Notes under the pieces: generated by a model
Databases searched by the model: none
Told to the model about the DNA's origin: nothing
The model's input: only the letters and a program-made list of their open reading frames with translations
In this document: positions 1-8,454 of the stretch, piece by piece
Layout of the letters: the number at the start of each line of letters is the position of its first letter
Numbering within the stretch: the first letter of the stretch is position 1
Made by a program: the position numbers and the translations under genes
DNA from: Bacteroidales bacterium
GTDB lineage: Bacteria > Bacteroidota > Bacteroidia > Bacteroidales > P3
DNA length: 42,681 nucleotides
Assembly (NCBI GenBank): GCA_017480785.1
Contig: JAFURZ010000018.1
Coordinates: forward strand, 1-42,681
Reading direction: 5' to 3'

Positions 1-138
1 ATCACCAACGGAAAACTCGAAGGCATCAACAACAAAATCAAGACAATGAAACGTCAGGCCTATGGCTACAGGGACTTGGACTTCTTCAAACTCAAACTGC
101 TATCGCTACACGATGCCACCTACCCATTTAGCGGATGA
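1..138 (+). mobile_element. C-terminal end of an ISL3-like transposase gene (partial)
   Basis: Frame 1 is open from the window edge to a TGA at 136-138 and gives 45 residues. They contain the motif NGKLEGINNKIKTMKR followed by QAYGYRD and FFKLKLLSLH, the typical end of DDE transposases of the ISL3/IS204/IS1001 kind. The catalytic core lies left of the window, so family assignment rests on the tail only. The stop is followed almost at once by sequence that reads as an acetyltransferase in another frame, so the element's right end is probably within a few bases of 138. No terminal repeat can be verified because the left end is missing. Confidence 0.75.
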
Positions 139-532
139 ACCACCTATTCCTCGCTTGTTGCTTCGGTATTCAACAAACATGCTAGGACTGGATATACATT
201 ACAACACCCAAATAGGAGCAGGCTTTGTCTTACATCATCCCTTTAATATCGCAATCAATGGAAATGCCGTATTAGGCGAGAATTGTTCACTGTATCATGG
301 TTGTACTATTGGAGCAGAACTTCGTGGCAAAAGAGCAGGGTGTCCAACACTTGGGAATAGCGTATGGGTGGGTAGCAACGCCTGCATCGTGGGAGATATC
401 CATATCGGAAACGATGTCCTTATTGCTCCTTTGACATTTGTCAACTTCGATATCCCCGACCATTCCATTGTCGTTGGCAATCCTGCACGCATCATCCATC
501 GGGATCACGCCACAGAAAAATACATTATTTGA
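62..532 (+). CDS. Serine acetyltransferase-like hexapeptide transferase, 5'-truncated at a transposase junction
   Basis: Residues from about 40 onward form a left-handed beta-helix acyltransferase like CysE/WbbJ-type serine or sugar acetyltransferases: HHPFNIAINGNAVLGENC, then LYHGCTIGAE, then VWVGSNACIVGDIHIGNDVLIAPLTF in hexapeptide periodicity, and a closing VVGNPARII. The family normally carries 60-100 helical residues before the first coil. Here the first 26 codons of the open frame (ATG 62 to about 139) are simply the transposase gene read in another frame, so the native N-terminus has been lost. An internal ATG at 179 could start a minimal helix domain. It overlaps the next gene by one base (TGATG), so it belongs to the glycan operon. 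It may acetylate a sugar or be inactive. Confidence 0.72.
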   Translation: MATGTWTSSNSNCYRYTMPPTHLADEPPIPRLLLRYSTNMLGLDIHYNTQIGAGFVLHHPFNIAINGNAVLGENCSLYHGCTIGAELRGKRAGCPTLGNSVWVGSNACIVGDIHIGNDVLIAPLTFVNFDIPDHSIVVGNPARIIHRDHATEKYII

Positions 533-1536
533 TGAGAATCTTTGTTGACCCGGAGGACGATATTCAGTACATGAGCTTCTACATCAAAGGACTCATCGAC
601 CGCTATGGATATTCTAATGTGGCTTTCAACCGTCATGCATTCAGGGGACTGTCGGATGCCGACCGAGCCACACGTACCATGCGTTTTATTGTAAAAGAAG
701 GGGCACGTGAAAGGCGCTATGTCATTGATACAAACGACAGTTATAAAATCAACGAGTCGCTGTACGAATGGAGCGATGTCTACGGCAGCGTCAATGCCAA
801 CTGGGGCAAGACGCCGGAAAACTTACAAGGAAAACTTATCCCCTTATGCCCGTCGTTTGCCGTCCGCTACACCCATCCTTTGCGAGCATGGGCAAATGCA
901 GCCCTGGGTATGACACGTACCCGCCGTCCCAAGCGCAAATACCTCGGATGCTGGCGAAGGATGCTACAACGGCCTCAACTACAAGAGTATTTCCCGCAAC
1001 AGGCACGTGGAAACTATATCTTCCATCTTTCCACCTTGTGGCAAAGCGACGAGTGGAACCGCAACAACGAAGGCGTCAACCTGCGACGTGCCAGTTTCAT
1101 CAGAGCCTGCCGCACGTTGGGGCCTGACATTATCTTCGAGGGAGGGCTGGCTGCCTCACCCGGCAACCCATCCGCCTCTATTTTCTCCGATTGCCTTTCG
1201 GAACGCATCCCCAGTCACACCTGCCTCAACAAGACAAAAGAATCCACACTCGTGTTCAACACTCCAGCCTACTGGGATTGTCACGGATGGAAACTTGGAG
1301 AATATATGGCCCTCGGCAAGGCCATTCTATCCACACCGCTATCGAACGACCTGCCGTCACCCCTCGTCCACGGCCATCACATCCACTTCACCGGTGTCAC
1401 ACAAGAGGAGATGGTTGAGGACATAAAGTATATGCTTTCCCATCCCGACTACAGACACCGGATGGAGGCCAATGTGCATGACTACTGGCTTCAACACGGC
1501 ACTCCGGAGGCCTCACTGAAGTTACTCGGAATATGA
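532..1536 (+). CDS. Glycosyltransferase, group 1-like (surface polysaccharide)
   Basis: A 334-residue cytoplasmic protein without membrane segments. The recognisable part is the C-terminal third: WKLGEYMALGKAILSTPL followed by a predicted nucleotide-sugar pocket and a helical tail with HPDYRHRMEAN. This resembles the second Rossmann domain of GT-B glycosyltransferases, in which an acidic residue (here the Glu of LGEYMALGK) contacts the donor. The N-terminal half (DPEDDIQYMSFYIKGLIDRYGY) matches nothing I can name. Start ATG 532 overlaps the upstream stop (TGATG), and the 3' end overlaps the next gene by four bases, so translation is probably coupled. The donor and acceptor sugars cannot be read from sequence. 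Family call is moderately sure, specificity unknown. Confidence 0.7.
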   Translation: MRIFVDPEDDIQYMSFYIKGLIDRYGYSNVAFNRHAFRGLSDADRATRTMRFIVKEGARERRYVIDTNDSYKINESLYEWSDVYGSVNANWGKTPENLQGKLIPLCPSFAVRYTHPLRAWANAALGMTRTRRPKRKYLGCWRRMLQRPQLQEYFPQQARGNYIFHLSTLWQSDEWNRNNEGVNLRRASFIRACRTLGPDIIFEGGLAASPGNPSASIFSDCLSERIPSHTCLNKTKESTLVFNTPAYWDCHGWKLGEYMALGKAILSTPLSNDLPSPLVHGHHIHFTGVTQEEMVEDIKYMLSHPDYRHRMEANVHDYWLQHGTPEASLKLLGI

Positions 1537-2252
1537 TACCCAAAACGATACACCACTGCTGGTTTGGGCGAGGCGAGATGCCTCAACTTGCGCTGGACTG
1601 CATCGCTTCATGGCATGAAAAGATGCCTGACTGGGAGTATAAACTGTGGAATGAGGATAATTTCGATGTCAAAAGCACTCCCTATACCAAAGAGGCTTAC
1701 GAGTGTGGCAAGTATGCTTTTGTCAGTGATTATGTACGCTTGTGGGCTCTGGAACGAGAAGGTGGGCTGTACATGGATGTAGATTTTGAAATCTACAAAC
1801 CCTTTGATGAGTTGCTGCATTACCATGCCTTTGCAGGATTCGAGGGCAGTAAACACCTGCCAGTGATGATGGGGGTGTGCGCATCGGAGCCACATGGACA
1901 ATGGGTCAAAGAAATGCTTGCAGCATATAGCAAATTACATTTCATACGCCCCGACGGCATGCCCGACCTCACCACAAACGTACAACGTCTTACCGCCATT
2001 ATGACTGCTAACGGCCTACGACAGGATGGTTCTGAGCAAGACTACAAAGACCTGCACGTCTTCCCCGTTGATTACTTCTCGCCACGACACACTACAGGGG
2101 AATATATCCGCACCGAAAACACCTACTGCGAACACAGGGGGTTGGCCTCTTGGAGCAAAGGCAAAGGCAATTGGAAGTCTTTCGTGCGCAGCATCATCGG
2201 ACAGCAAAATATGACTCGCCTTATAAAAATAAAACGAAAACTAATAGGATGA
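1533..2252 (+). CDS. Family 32-like glycosyltransferase (capsular polysaccharide synthesis)
   Basis: A 239-residue enzyme starting MIPKTIHHCWFG, the signature opening of the Gly_transf_sug (GT32) group of capsule glycosyltransferases. The donor-binding region reads YAFVSDYVRLWALEREGGLY and is followed by the metal-binding DxD at Asp82-Val-Asp84. Length fits the family (about 230-260 residues). It overlaps the upstream gene by four bases (ATGA) and the downstream gene the same way at 2249-2252. It would transfer a sugar from a nucleotide donor onto a lipid-linked repeat unit at the inner face of the inner membrane. The particular sugar is not predictable. Confidence 0.87.
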   Translation: MIPKTIHHCWFGRGEMPQLALDCIASWHEKMPDWEYKLWNEDNFDVKSTPYTKEAYECGKYAFVSDYVRLWALEREGGLYMDVDFEIYKPFDELLHYHAFAGFEGSKHLPVMMGVCASEPHGQWVKEMLAAYSKLHFIRPDGMPDLTTNVQRLTAIMTANGLRQDGSEQDYKDLHVFPVDYFSPRHTTGEYIRTENTYCEHRGLASWSKGKGNWKSFVRSIIGQQNMTRLIKIKRKLIG

Positions 2253-3652
2253 TACCATATCTTCCAAAACAAATATCCTACAAAGCCATTTACCTCTACC
2301 TAGGCTCTCTGGCGGCAGTGACATTATTTTTCATTCGTTTCGCCATGTCGATGACATACATCATCATGGGCATTGTGGGGGTTGTCGGGTTTTTCCTCTT
2401 GACAGCGTATTGCAGCAAAAAATGGAAAGAGATTCCATATAAGAAATTCTTGCTTTACCTTGCCCTATCCTCTCTAGGTCTTCGTATTGTATGGGTCATA
2501 TTCAGCTACTTCTTCTACATCGCCCAAACGGGCATTCCCTTTGAGTTCGCTGCCGCAGACTCACTTGGTTATTGGGAGGACGGAGCATGGTTGTCTACAA
2601 CAAAATGGTCTGTAGTTAATGGCTATCTGTTTGGAAACGTCAAAGCATTATCTGACTCGGGGTATATTCTTTACCTCACCTACCTGTATAAACTCATCGG
2701 ACCCAACATCTTCGTCACACGTGTCATCAAGGCCCTTTGGAGTACCGCTACCGTATTGCTCATTTATAATCTAGCAAAACGCAACATCGGGGAGGAAGGG
2801 GGCAGGTTGGCTGCCATTATGGCTTGTTTTATGCCAAACCTTATTTTCTATTGCGGCCTGCACCTGAAGGAAACCGAAATGGTATTCTTGATGGTGGCCT
2901 ATCTGGAAAGGGCCGACTATCTGATTCGCTCGCGCCAATATAACGTGTTCACTATTGTCATACCTGTATTGCTGGCACTCTCATTGTTTACCTTCCGTAC
3001 TGTATTAGGTGCCGCAGCTGTTTTTTCAATTGCCACAGCACTGGTTTTCACGAACACCAGCGTTATTGGACGATGGAAACGTATCATGCTCATTGCATGG
3101 GGAGTATTGGCTGCAACAATGCTAACAGGCGGCACCATTATCAACGAATCCGAAGGTTTATGGGAAGAACGTGATACAAACCAAACCAACAAGCGTTTGT
3201 CTCAAACAGCCCGAGGCAACCAGTGGGCCAAATATGCTACCGGCACGGTGATGGCTCCCATGATGTTTGTATTGCCCTTCCCTACAATGGTGGACGTGGA
3301 CGAGCAATACACCCAGCAGATGCTCAGCGGTGGTAACTACGTGCGCAACTTCCTCGGCGGATTCGTCCTTATCGCCGTCTTCAGTGCCATCTTCATCACC
3401 AAGAACTGGCGCAACCTGTCTCTCATCGGTTCTTTCGTCATCGCCTACCTCGGCATTGTCTCCACTAGCGGATTCTCTAATTCGGAGCGGTTCTTATTGC
3501 CAGCATTACCACTATTGCTCATTATGGCAGCCTATGGGGTGACACTGCTGAATGCAAAGAACTACCGGTTTATCAAGATTTGGTACTGGGTGGTGCCGGT
3601 GATGGCGTTTGCCTGGGCCTTCTTCAAACTCGGCAGTCGCGGATTATTCTGA
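2249..3652 (+). CDS. Multispanning membrane protein, GT-C glycosyltransferase or polymerase-like
   Basis: A 467-residue protein with about ten hydrophobic segments, beginning MIPYLPKQISYKAIYLYLG. I chose ATG 2249 because it forms the ATGA overlap seen throughout this cluster; an upstream in-frame ATG at 2150 would read through the preceding gene and adds no hydrophobic sequence. After the first three membrane segments comes a loop with FEFAAADSLGYWEDGAWLS, which carries acidic residues in the position where GT-C enzymes bind a polyprenyl-phosphate donor. A later segment reads PNLIFYCGLHLKETEMVF. The pattern suits a glycosyltransferase 39-type protein or a Wzy-like repeat-unit polymerase acting at the periplasmic face. 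No other polymerase candidate is present in the window. The gene is visibly richer in A+T than the backbone genes to the right. Confidence 0.65.
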   Translation: MIPYLPKQISYKAIYLYLGSLAAVTLFFIRFAMSMTYIIMGIVGVVGFFLLTAYCSKKWKEIPYKKFLLYLALSSLGLRIVWVIFSYFFYIAQTGIPFEFAAADSLGYWEDGAWLSTTKWSVVNGYLFGNVKALSDSGYILYLTYLYKLIGPNIFVTRVIKALWSTATVLLIYNLAKRNIGEEGGRLAAIMACFMPNLIFYCGLHLKETEMVFLMVAYLERADYLIRSRQYNVFTIVIPVLLALSLFTFRTVLGAAAVFSIATALVFTNTSVIGRWKRIMLIAWGVLAATMLTGGTIINESEGLWEERDTNQTNKRLSQTARGNQWAKYATGTVMAPMMFVLPFPTMVDVDEQYTQQMLSGGNYVRNFLGGFVLIAVFSAIFITKNWRNLSLIGSFVIAYLGIVSTSGFSNSERFLLPALPLLLIMAAYGVTLLNAKNYRFIKIWYWVVPVMAFAWAFFKLGSRGLF

Positions 3653-3653
3653 T

Positions 3654-4655
3654 ATGAAAGTACTTCTGATATGCAATTATAAGCCCGGTGTGGGTGGAAT
3701 CTCGGGGCAGGTGGAGATTCTACAGCGTCATCTGCGGGATGAAGGATATACCGCCGTGGTATTCTCTACCAAGGGTCCTTTCCTGTGGCGCCTCGGTCTG
3801 TTTCGTCGTTTGAGGAAGGCCGCCCGAAAATATGATGTGATGCACATCCATTGCTGCTCCGGATGGGGCATCCTTCCCGCGGTGGTGGGTGTAACGGTAG
3901 GACGATGGCTGAAGAAGCGCGTGGTGCTGACCTACCATGGTGGCGGGGGAGAGAAATTTTTTGACAGGCATCCAAGACTTGTGCACCATTATCTCACCCG
4001 TACCGACACCAATATCGTCCTCTCGGGATTCCTGGCCAAGGTGTTTGAGAAGCACAATCTCCCTTATGTCATCATTCCTAACATCCTTGAGCTCGATGAC
4101 AGCCATTTCCGGCTACGCGAGCCGTTGAAGCCCAACTTTATCTGCATTCGTGCCCACGAACCACTGTACAACATTCCCTGCATCCTGAGGGCATTCCAAA
4201 CAGTTCAAACCGACTTGCCAGAATCAACCTTGACTCTAGTTGGTGATGGAACACAACATGATGCGCTGATGGCGATGACTCGAGATATGGCTCTCAAGAA
4301 CGTAATATTCACAGGGCGCGTGGCAAATAACGAAATCTACCACTATCTGGATGAGTCGGATATTTTACTCTCCTCACCGATAGTTGACAATATGCCGGTG
4401 TCATTGCTTGAAGCCATGAATGCCGGTCTACTGGTCATCTCGTCGGCCGTAGGCGGGGTGCCGTACATGATAGAGAACGGGCAGACCGGTCTGCTTTTCG
4501 ATAGCAACAATAATGACCAGTTAGCAGGACTGATGCTCTGGGCAATTGGCCACCCAAAAGAGACGCTAGCCATGACAGAGCAAGCGCGAAAAACATTGTG
4601 TTATTACTCATGGAACGAAGTTGGACGAAAAATAGAAGAGATATATCATAAATAA
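3654..4655 (+). CDS. GT4-type glycosyltransferase (group 1)
   Basis: A 333-residue GT-B glycosyltransferase. The N-terminal domain opens with MKVLLICNYKPGVGGISGQV, the glycine-rich first strand and loop of GT4 enzymes. The C-terminal domain contains FTGRVANNEIYHYLDESDIL and PVSLLEAMNAGLLVISSAVG, including the conserved E-x7-E-like donor motif region, then GGVPYMIENGQTGLLFD. ATG 3654 sits one base after the upstream stop and gives the expected N-terminus; an earlier in-frame ATG at 3609 lies inside the preceding gene. The stop TAA overlaps the next ATG by one base (4655). It probably adds a sugar to the growing lipid-linked unit on the cytoplasmic side. Family certain, substrate unknown. Confidence 0.88.
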   Translation: MKVLLICNYKPGVGGISGQVEILQRHLRDEGYTAVVFSTKGPFLWRLGLFRRLRKAARKYDVMHIHCCSGWGILPAVVGVTVGRWLKKRVVLTYHGGGGEKFFDRHPRLVHHYLTRTDTNIVLSGFLAKVFEKHNLPYVIIPNILELDDSHFRLREPLKPNFICIRAHEPLYNIPCILRAFQTVQTDLPESTLTLVGDGTQHDALMAMTRDMALKNVIFTGRVANNEIYHYLDESDILLSSPIVDNMPVSLLEAMNAGLLVISSAVGGVPYMIENGQTGLLFDSNNNDQLAGLMLWAIGHPKETLAMTEQARKTLCYYSWNEVGRKIEEIYHK

Positions 4656-5956
4656 TGATACGAAACTTCATATCTGAAAACATCATATTGCCTGCCAGCG
4701 ACTTTCTCACCGGACAGAGCGTGTACCGATGGTTGGTTTTTCTACGCCGCTCGGCGAAATGGAGTGCCGAACAGATGGCTTGCTTCCAGAACAGCCGCTT
4801 CCGCATGCTTGTGCAACATGCTTCCACTCATGTTCCCTACTATCGCGACTGGTTTCAACGAGAAGGTGCCAATCCGGACGATTTCCGCTCCATCGGCGAT
4901 CTACAGCAGTTGCCCATCGTTAACAAAGCCGAAATGCGCCGCCAAGGAGTAGTCCGCTTTATAGCCGACGACTTCCCTGCTTCTAAGCGCATGACAGTCC
5001 ATTCAAGCGGTTCTACAGGTGAACCATTTGAGTTCTATGTCTCGTCCGAAGCGTATTCCATAAACATGGCCGCCAAGCTACGCACATGGTACGATGCCGG
5101 CTACCGGCTGGGAGACAGCTTTGTGAAACTAAGCTCTTCACCACGCGAATCATGGCTCAAACGCCTGCAGGACCGCGCCACCAACGGGATAGTGATTCCC
5201 TTCCATTCGCTCGACGACAAATCCTTGGCCGATATACTGGCTCTAATTGACCGCCAACGTCCCAAGATTATTCGCACCCACCCCAACGCCATCTATTATT
5301 TGGCCCGCTATCGTGAAGCCCACCCTGGATGCTATCAACATCAGCCACAGCACATCATGACCACCAGTGCCAACCTCCCGGACGCCTTCCGCGTTACAGT
5401 GGAGCACACCTTTGGCTGCGATGTGATTGACGCCTATAGCTGTGAGGGCACACCCAACACCGCTGAGACACCAGCCCACGACGGATACCATGTGAGTCTC
5501 GAATACGGCATAATCGAGGTGCTCGACGACAAGGGTCACCCCGTACAAAATGGAATGGGCCGGGTGGTCTCAACCGACCTGTGGAACATGGCCATGCCTT
5601 TTATCCGCTATGATACCCAGGACCTGGTGCGGGTTGACAATGGGACCATAGTACGCATCGCTGGCCGCGAGTGCGAACTACTAAGTAGTGCTAACGGTAA
5701 GCGTTTCACAGGACAGGTAATTGACGACTATTTCAATTACGGCACCGACCACAGCGTGGATGCCTTTCAGGTGGTGCGCCGCCATGACGGAAGCATATTG
5801 ATGCGGTTGATGGTGAACAGCAACTACACGAAAGCACAATCGGCCGCCATTGCCGACTACTGGCATCGTGAACTTGATATGCCCGTAGTGGTGGAGATTG
5901 TAGATCACATACCACTGATGCATAACAACAAATACCTAACGATAGTAGATGAATAG
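4655..5956 (+). CDS. CapK/phenylacetate-CoA ligase-like adenylating enzyme
   Basis: A 433-residue AMP-forming ligase homologue. The phosphate-binding loop is HSSGSTGEP at residues 116-124. A second conserved block reads VIDAYSCEGTPNTAET, in the place of the adenine-binding motif, followed by GRVVSTDLWNMAMPFIRYDT with the ribose-binding Asp. Such proteins (CapK, PaaK, coenzyme F390 synthetase family) are frequent in capsule and exopolysaccharide clusters, where they are thought to activate an acid so that it can be attached to a sugar; the true substrate in these clusters is not established. It lies in the operon with one-base overlap upstream and an eight-base overlap with the downstream deacetylase gene. 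Confidence 0.84.
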   Translation: MIRNFISENIILPASDFLTGQSVYRWLVFLRRSAKWSAEQMACFQNSRFRMLVQHASTHVPYYRDWFQREGANPDDFRSIGDLQQLPIVNKAEMRRQGVVRFIADDFPASKRMTVHSSGSTGEPFEFYVSSEAYSINMAAKLRTWYDAGYRLGDSFVKLSSSPRESWLKRLQDRATNGIVIPFHSLDDKSLADILALIDRQRPKIIRTHPNAIYYLARYREAHPGCYQHQPQHIMTTSANLPDAFRVTVEHTFGCDVIDAYSCEGTPNTAETPAHDGYHVSLEYGIIEVLDDKGHPVQNGMGRVVSTDLWNMAMPFIRYDTQDLVRVDNGTIVRIAGRECELLSSANGKRFTGQVIDDYFNYGTDHSVDAFQVVRRHDGSILMRLMVNSNYTKAQSAAIADYWHRELDMPVVVEIVDHIPLMHNNKYLTIVDE

Positions 5957-6866
5957 ACTCTGTCTGATTACCAACGACGTGGAGACGACCTCCATTGTCA
6001 ATCACAGGTTGAGCGACGAGACGGGGCGCTATGTGTTGGAACAAGGTATGCCTCGGCTGCTCGACATGTATGAGCGCTACGGCGTGAGGACCACTTTCTT
6101 CTTCACTGGTCACATTGCAAAACTTTACCCACAGGTGGTGCGCATGGCACATGAAAAGGGCCATGAGGTGGGCTCCCATGGCTTGACACACGAGGTATGC
6201 AAGGCTTTCGATGTCATGCCGCGCGACGAGCAGCTGTCGCACCTGAAGCAGTCAAAACAGATATTGGAGGACATTACCGGTACACCGGTAGTGAGCTTCC
6301 GCGCCCCGGCAGCCCGGGTGCCCAAAGATTTCCCATCGGTGTTGCATGAAGCAGGATTCCTGATTGACAGTTCAGTATCGTCGCAACGACTCGACATGTT
6401 CTTCTCCTTTGGCAGCCTGAACAAACTCCACTGGCTTGGTGCCCCGAGACGTGCCTACCGCACGGCAGCCGACAATATTTTCCACCATGGCGATGACGGC
6501 ATCTTCGAGGTGCCCATCTCTGCTTTCGGATTCCCATACATCGGCACTTTCATGCGTATCGCCCCGTTGCTCAACCGCTTGACACGTCGCCTGCTCTATG
6601 CCGAAACCCTGATGACAGGCCGCCAGTTTGTCTTCCTGACCCATCCGAACGAGTTCATCGACGAGCCTCGCATCGGCGGCCCCATTGAACGGCGTGCCAA
6701 GAACCCGCTGTCCTACCTCCTGGGCGACGTAATACGCCATGCCCTTAAAGTGCACAACCTCGGTGCCAAGGCGCTGCCCCTGATGGAGCACGAACTACAA
6801 TTCTTCAAAAAACACGACTTCCGGTTTCTCACCTGCCACGAGATGCTGGAACAAACCACACAATAA
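5949..6866 (+). CDS. Polysaccharide deacetylase family protein (NodB-like)
   Basis: A 305-residue protein with the NodB fold. Motif 1 is ITNDVE, with Asp10 in place of the second Asp of the usual TxDD pair and Asn9 at the catalytic-base position. Motif 2 is SHGLTH, with the metal ligands His77 and His81. Motif 3 is SFRAPAARVP. The family removes N- or O-acetyl groups from amino sugars using a divalent metal. No signal peptide is visible, so it would act in the cytoplasm on a precursor, as in related glycan clusters. The Asp-to-Asn change at motif 1 is seen in some members and may alter chemistry. It overlaps the CapK-like gene by eight bases and is followed after three bases by the next gene. 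Confidence 0.87.
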   Translation: MNRLCLITNDVETTSIVNHRLSDETGRYVLEQGMPRLLDMYERYGVRTTFFFTGHIAKLYPQVVRMAHEKGHEVGSHGLTHEVCKAFDVMPRDEQLSHLKQSKQILEDITGTPVVSFRAPAARVPKDFPSVLHEAGFLIDSSVSSQRLDMFFSFGSLNKLHWLGAPRRAYRTAADNIFHHGDDGIFEVPISAFGFPYIGTFMRIAPLLNRLTRRLLYAETLMTGRQFVFLTHPNEFIDEPRIGGPIERRAKNPLSYLLGDVIRHALKVHNLGAKALPLMEHELQFFKKHDFRFLTCHEMLEQTTQ

Positions 6867-6869
6867 CCC

Positions 6870-7397
6870 ATGCCCAGCAAAGAAGTATTACAGTATTACG
6901 GGATGGACCATTTCTTCGGTCGCATCTGGTACGCCATCCGGTTCCTCTGGCGTTTCTTCCTCGACAAACTCATCTTCCTGACACCTGTAAAACCCTGGCG
7001 TACAGCCATGCACCGATGGCGTGGAATACGGATAGGGAAAGGGGTGTACATCGGTCACGAAGTGCTTTTCGACCGGGTTTTCCCCGATTTAATCACTATC
7101 GGCGACCACAGCGCCATTGGAGACCGTACCATCATCACCGCCCATGCCAACATCCCTTCGGACACCGCTCTGAAAAAAATATATCCCCGAAAAGTCATGC
7201 CAACCAACATAGGACGTGGCGTTTGGATAATGCCAGGGGTTACAATATGCCCAGGAGTGACCATCGGCGACGAAGCCGTGGTAGCCACCGGTGCCGTGGT
7301 GACCAAAAACGTGCCTCCGCGCACACTGGTTGCAGGCGTACCTGCCAAGGTTGTAAAAGACCTAAATCCCTTGCTTTCAGATGAACAAGCGCAATAA
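6870..7397 (+). CDS. Hexapeptide-repeat acetyltransferase (WbbJ/CysE-like)
   Basis: A 175-residue left-handed beta-helix acyltransferase. After an amphipathic N-terminal stretch (WYAIRFLWRFFLDKLIF) that may lie against the membrane, the hexapeptide coils run from GIRIGKGVYIGHEVLF to GVTICPGVTIGDEAVVATGAVV, and end with the conserved VAGVPAKVVKDLNP. Such enzymes are trimers that move an acetyl group from acetyl-CoA to a sugar hydroxyl or amine. Unlike the acetyltransferase-like gene at the left edge of the cluster, this one has a complete N-terminus. ATG 6870 is three bases after the upstream stop; the 3' end overlaps the next gene by 17 bases. Confidence 0.85.
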   Translation: MPSKEVLQYYGMDHFFGRIWYAIRFLWRFFLDKLIFLTPVKPWRTAMHRWRGIRIGKGVYIGHEVLFDRVFPDLITIGDHSAIGDRTIITAHANIPSDTALKKIYPRKVMPTNIGRGVWIMPGVTICPGVTIGDEAVVATGAVVTKNVPPRTLVAGVPAKVVKDLNPLLSDEQAQ

Positions 7398-8454
7398 CAG
7401 AATAGCCATCTTCCTAGGGCATCCCGCCCACTTCCACATGTTCAAACACACTGTGACTGCACTGGAGAAGAAGAGCATTGAGGTAGACTATATCATTAAA
7501 AGTAAAGACATTGTGGAAGACCTAGTAAAAATGAGCGGGCATAAATACTACGTCGTCCGCAAGCACGAACGCAGAGCATCAGGCAAACTGGCCTTGGCCA
7601 TATCGTTAATAGAGATGGAGCTACGCATGATTCGATACATCCTAAAGCGAAAACCCAAACTGATTGTAGGGACCTATGCTCCTGTGCTCTCACATCTTAC
7701 AGGCGTTCCTTTTATTGTGTGTTGTGAGGACGATACCGCCATAATCCCTCGCTTTGCAAAAACCAGTTACCCTTACGCCAAGGCCATCCTCGCCCCCATT
7801 TACTGCAACGGTGGCAAATGGAACAACAAAATGACAAAGTACGCAGGCTTCCAGAAACTTGCCTATCTTCATCCCCGTTATTTCACAGCCGACCGGAGCA
7901 TTATTGAGCCAAATCTGCGTCACAAGGAACGTCCGTATGTACTAATTCGATTTGCAAAACTTGAAGCTCACCACGATGAGGGTATCAAAGGAATGACAAA
8001 CCAGTTAGCATTGCAATTAATACACATGCTCTCAGATACATACGACATATACATCAGTTCAGAACGTCCATTGGATACCTCTCTCGAAGACTACCGCCTA
8101 CACATCAATCCGATGGATATACACCACTGGCTTGCATTTGCCAGTATCTACATAGGCGACAGCCAGTCCATGTCTGTTGAAGCAGCCATGCTGGGGGTTC
8201 CCTCAGTACGGTTCTCCGACTTCGCAGGGCGCATCGGAGTACTCAATGCTCTGGAAGAACGCTACCATCTCACCACAGGGATACCCACCACCCAACCTCA
8301 AAAACTGATTGAAACTATTGAAGAACTCACACAAACACCTAATTTAAAGGATGTGTACGCTACTCGAAGAGAGAAAATGCTTGCCGAACAGATAGACGTA
8401 AGCCAATTCTTCACCGACTACATCGTCAACTCCCTATGCACGACTTCACAATAG
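7381..8454 (+). CDS. DUF354 family protein (UDP-GlcNAc 2-epimerase-like fold)
   Basis: A 357-residue protein with the DUF354 opening FLGHPAHFHMFKHTVTALEK, then IDYIIKSKDIVEDLVKMSG-like sequence, and later the loop GDSQSMSVEAAMLGVPSVRF, which corresponds to the nucleotide-binding glutamate region of GT-B/epimerase folds. DUF354 proteins occur in archaeal and bacterial glycan clusters and are predicted to be related to UDP-N-acetylglucosamine 2-epimerases or glycosyltransferases; their activity is mostly untested. It overlaps the upstream gene by 17 bases and the downstream gene by 19 bases, the longest overlaps in the cluster, which argues for tight co-translation. Family assignment is good, function open. 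Confidence 0.82.
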   Translation: MNKRNNRIAIFLGHPAHFHMFKHTVTALEKKSIEVDYIIKSKDIVEDLVKMSGHKYYVVRKHERRASGKLALAISLIEMELRMIRYILKRKPKLIVGTYAPVLSHLTGVPFIVCCEDDTAIIPRFAKTSYPYAKAILAPIYCNGGKWNNKMTKYAGFQKLAYLHPRYFTADRSIIEPNLRHKERPYVLIRFAKLEAHHDEGIKGMTNQLALQLIHMLSDTYDIYISSERPLDTSLEDYRLHINPMDIHHWLAFASIYIGDSQSMSVEAAMLGVPSVRFSDFAGRIGVLNALEERYHLTTGIPTTQPQKLIETIEELTQTPNLKDVYATRREKMLAEQIDVSQFFTDYIVNSLCTTSQ

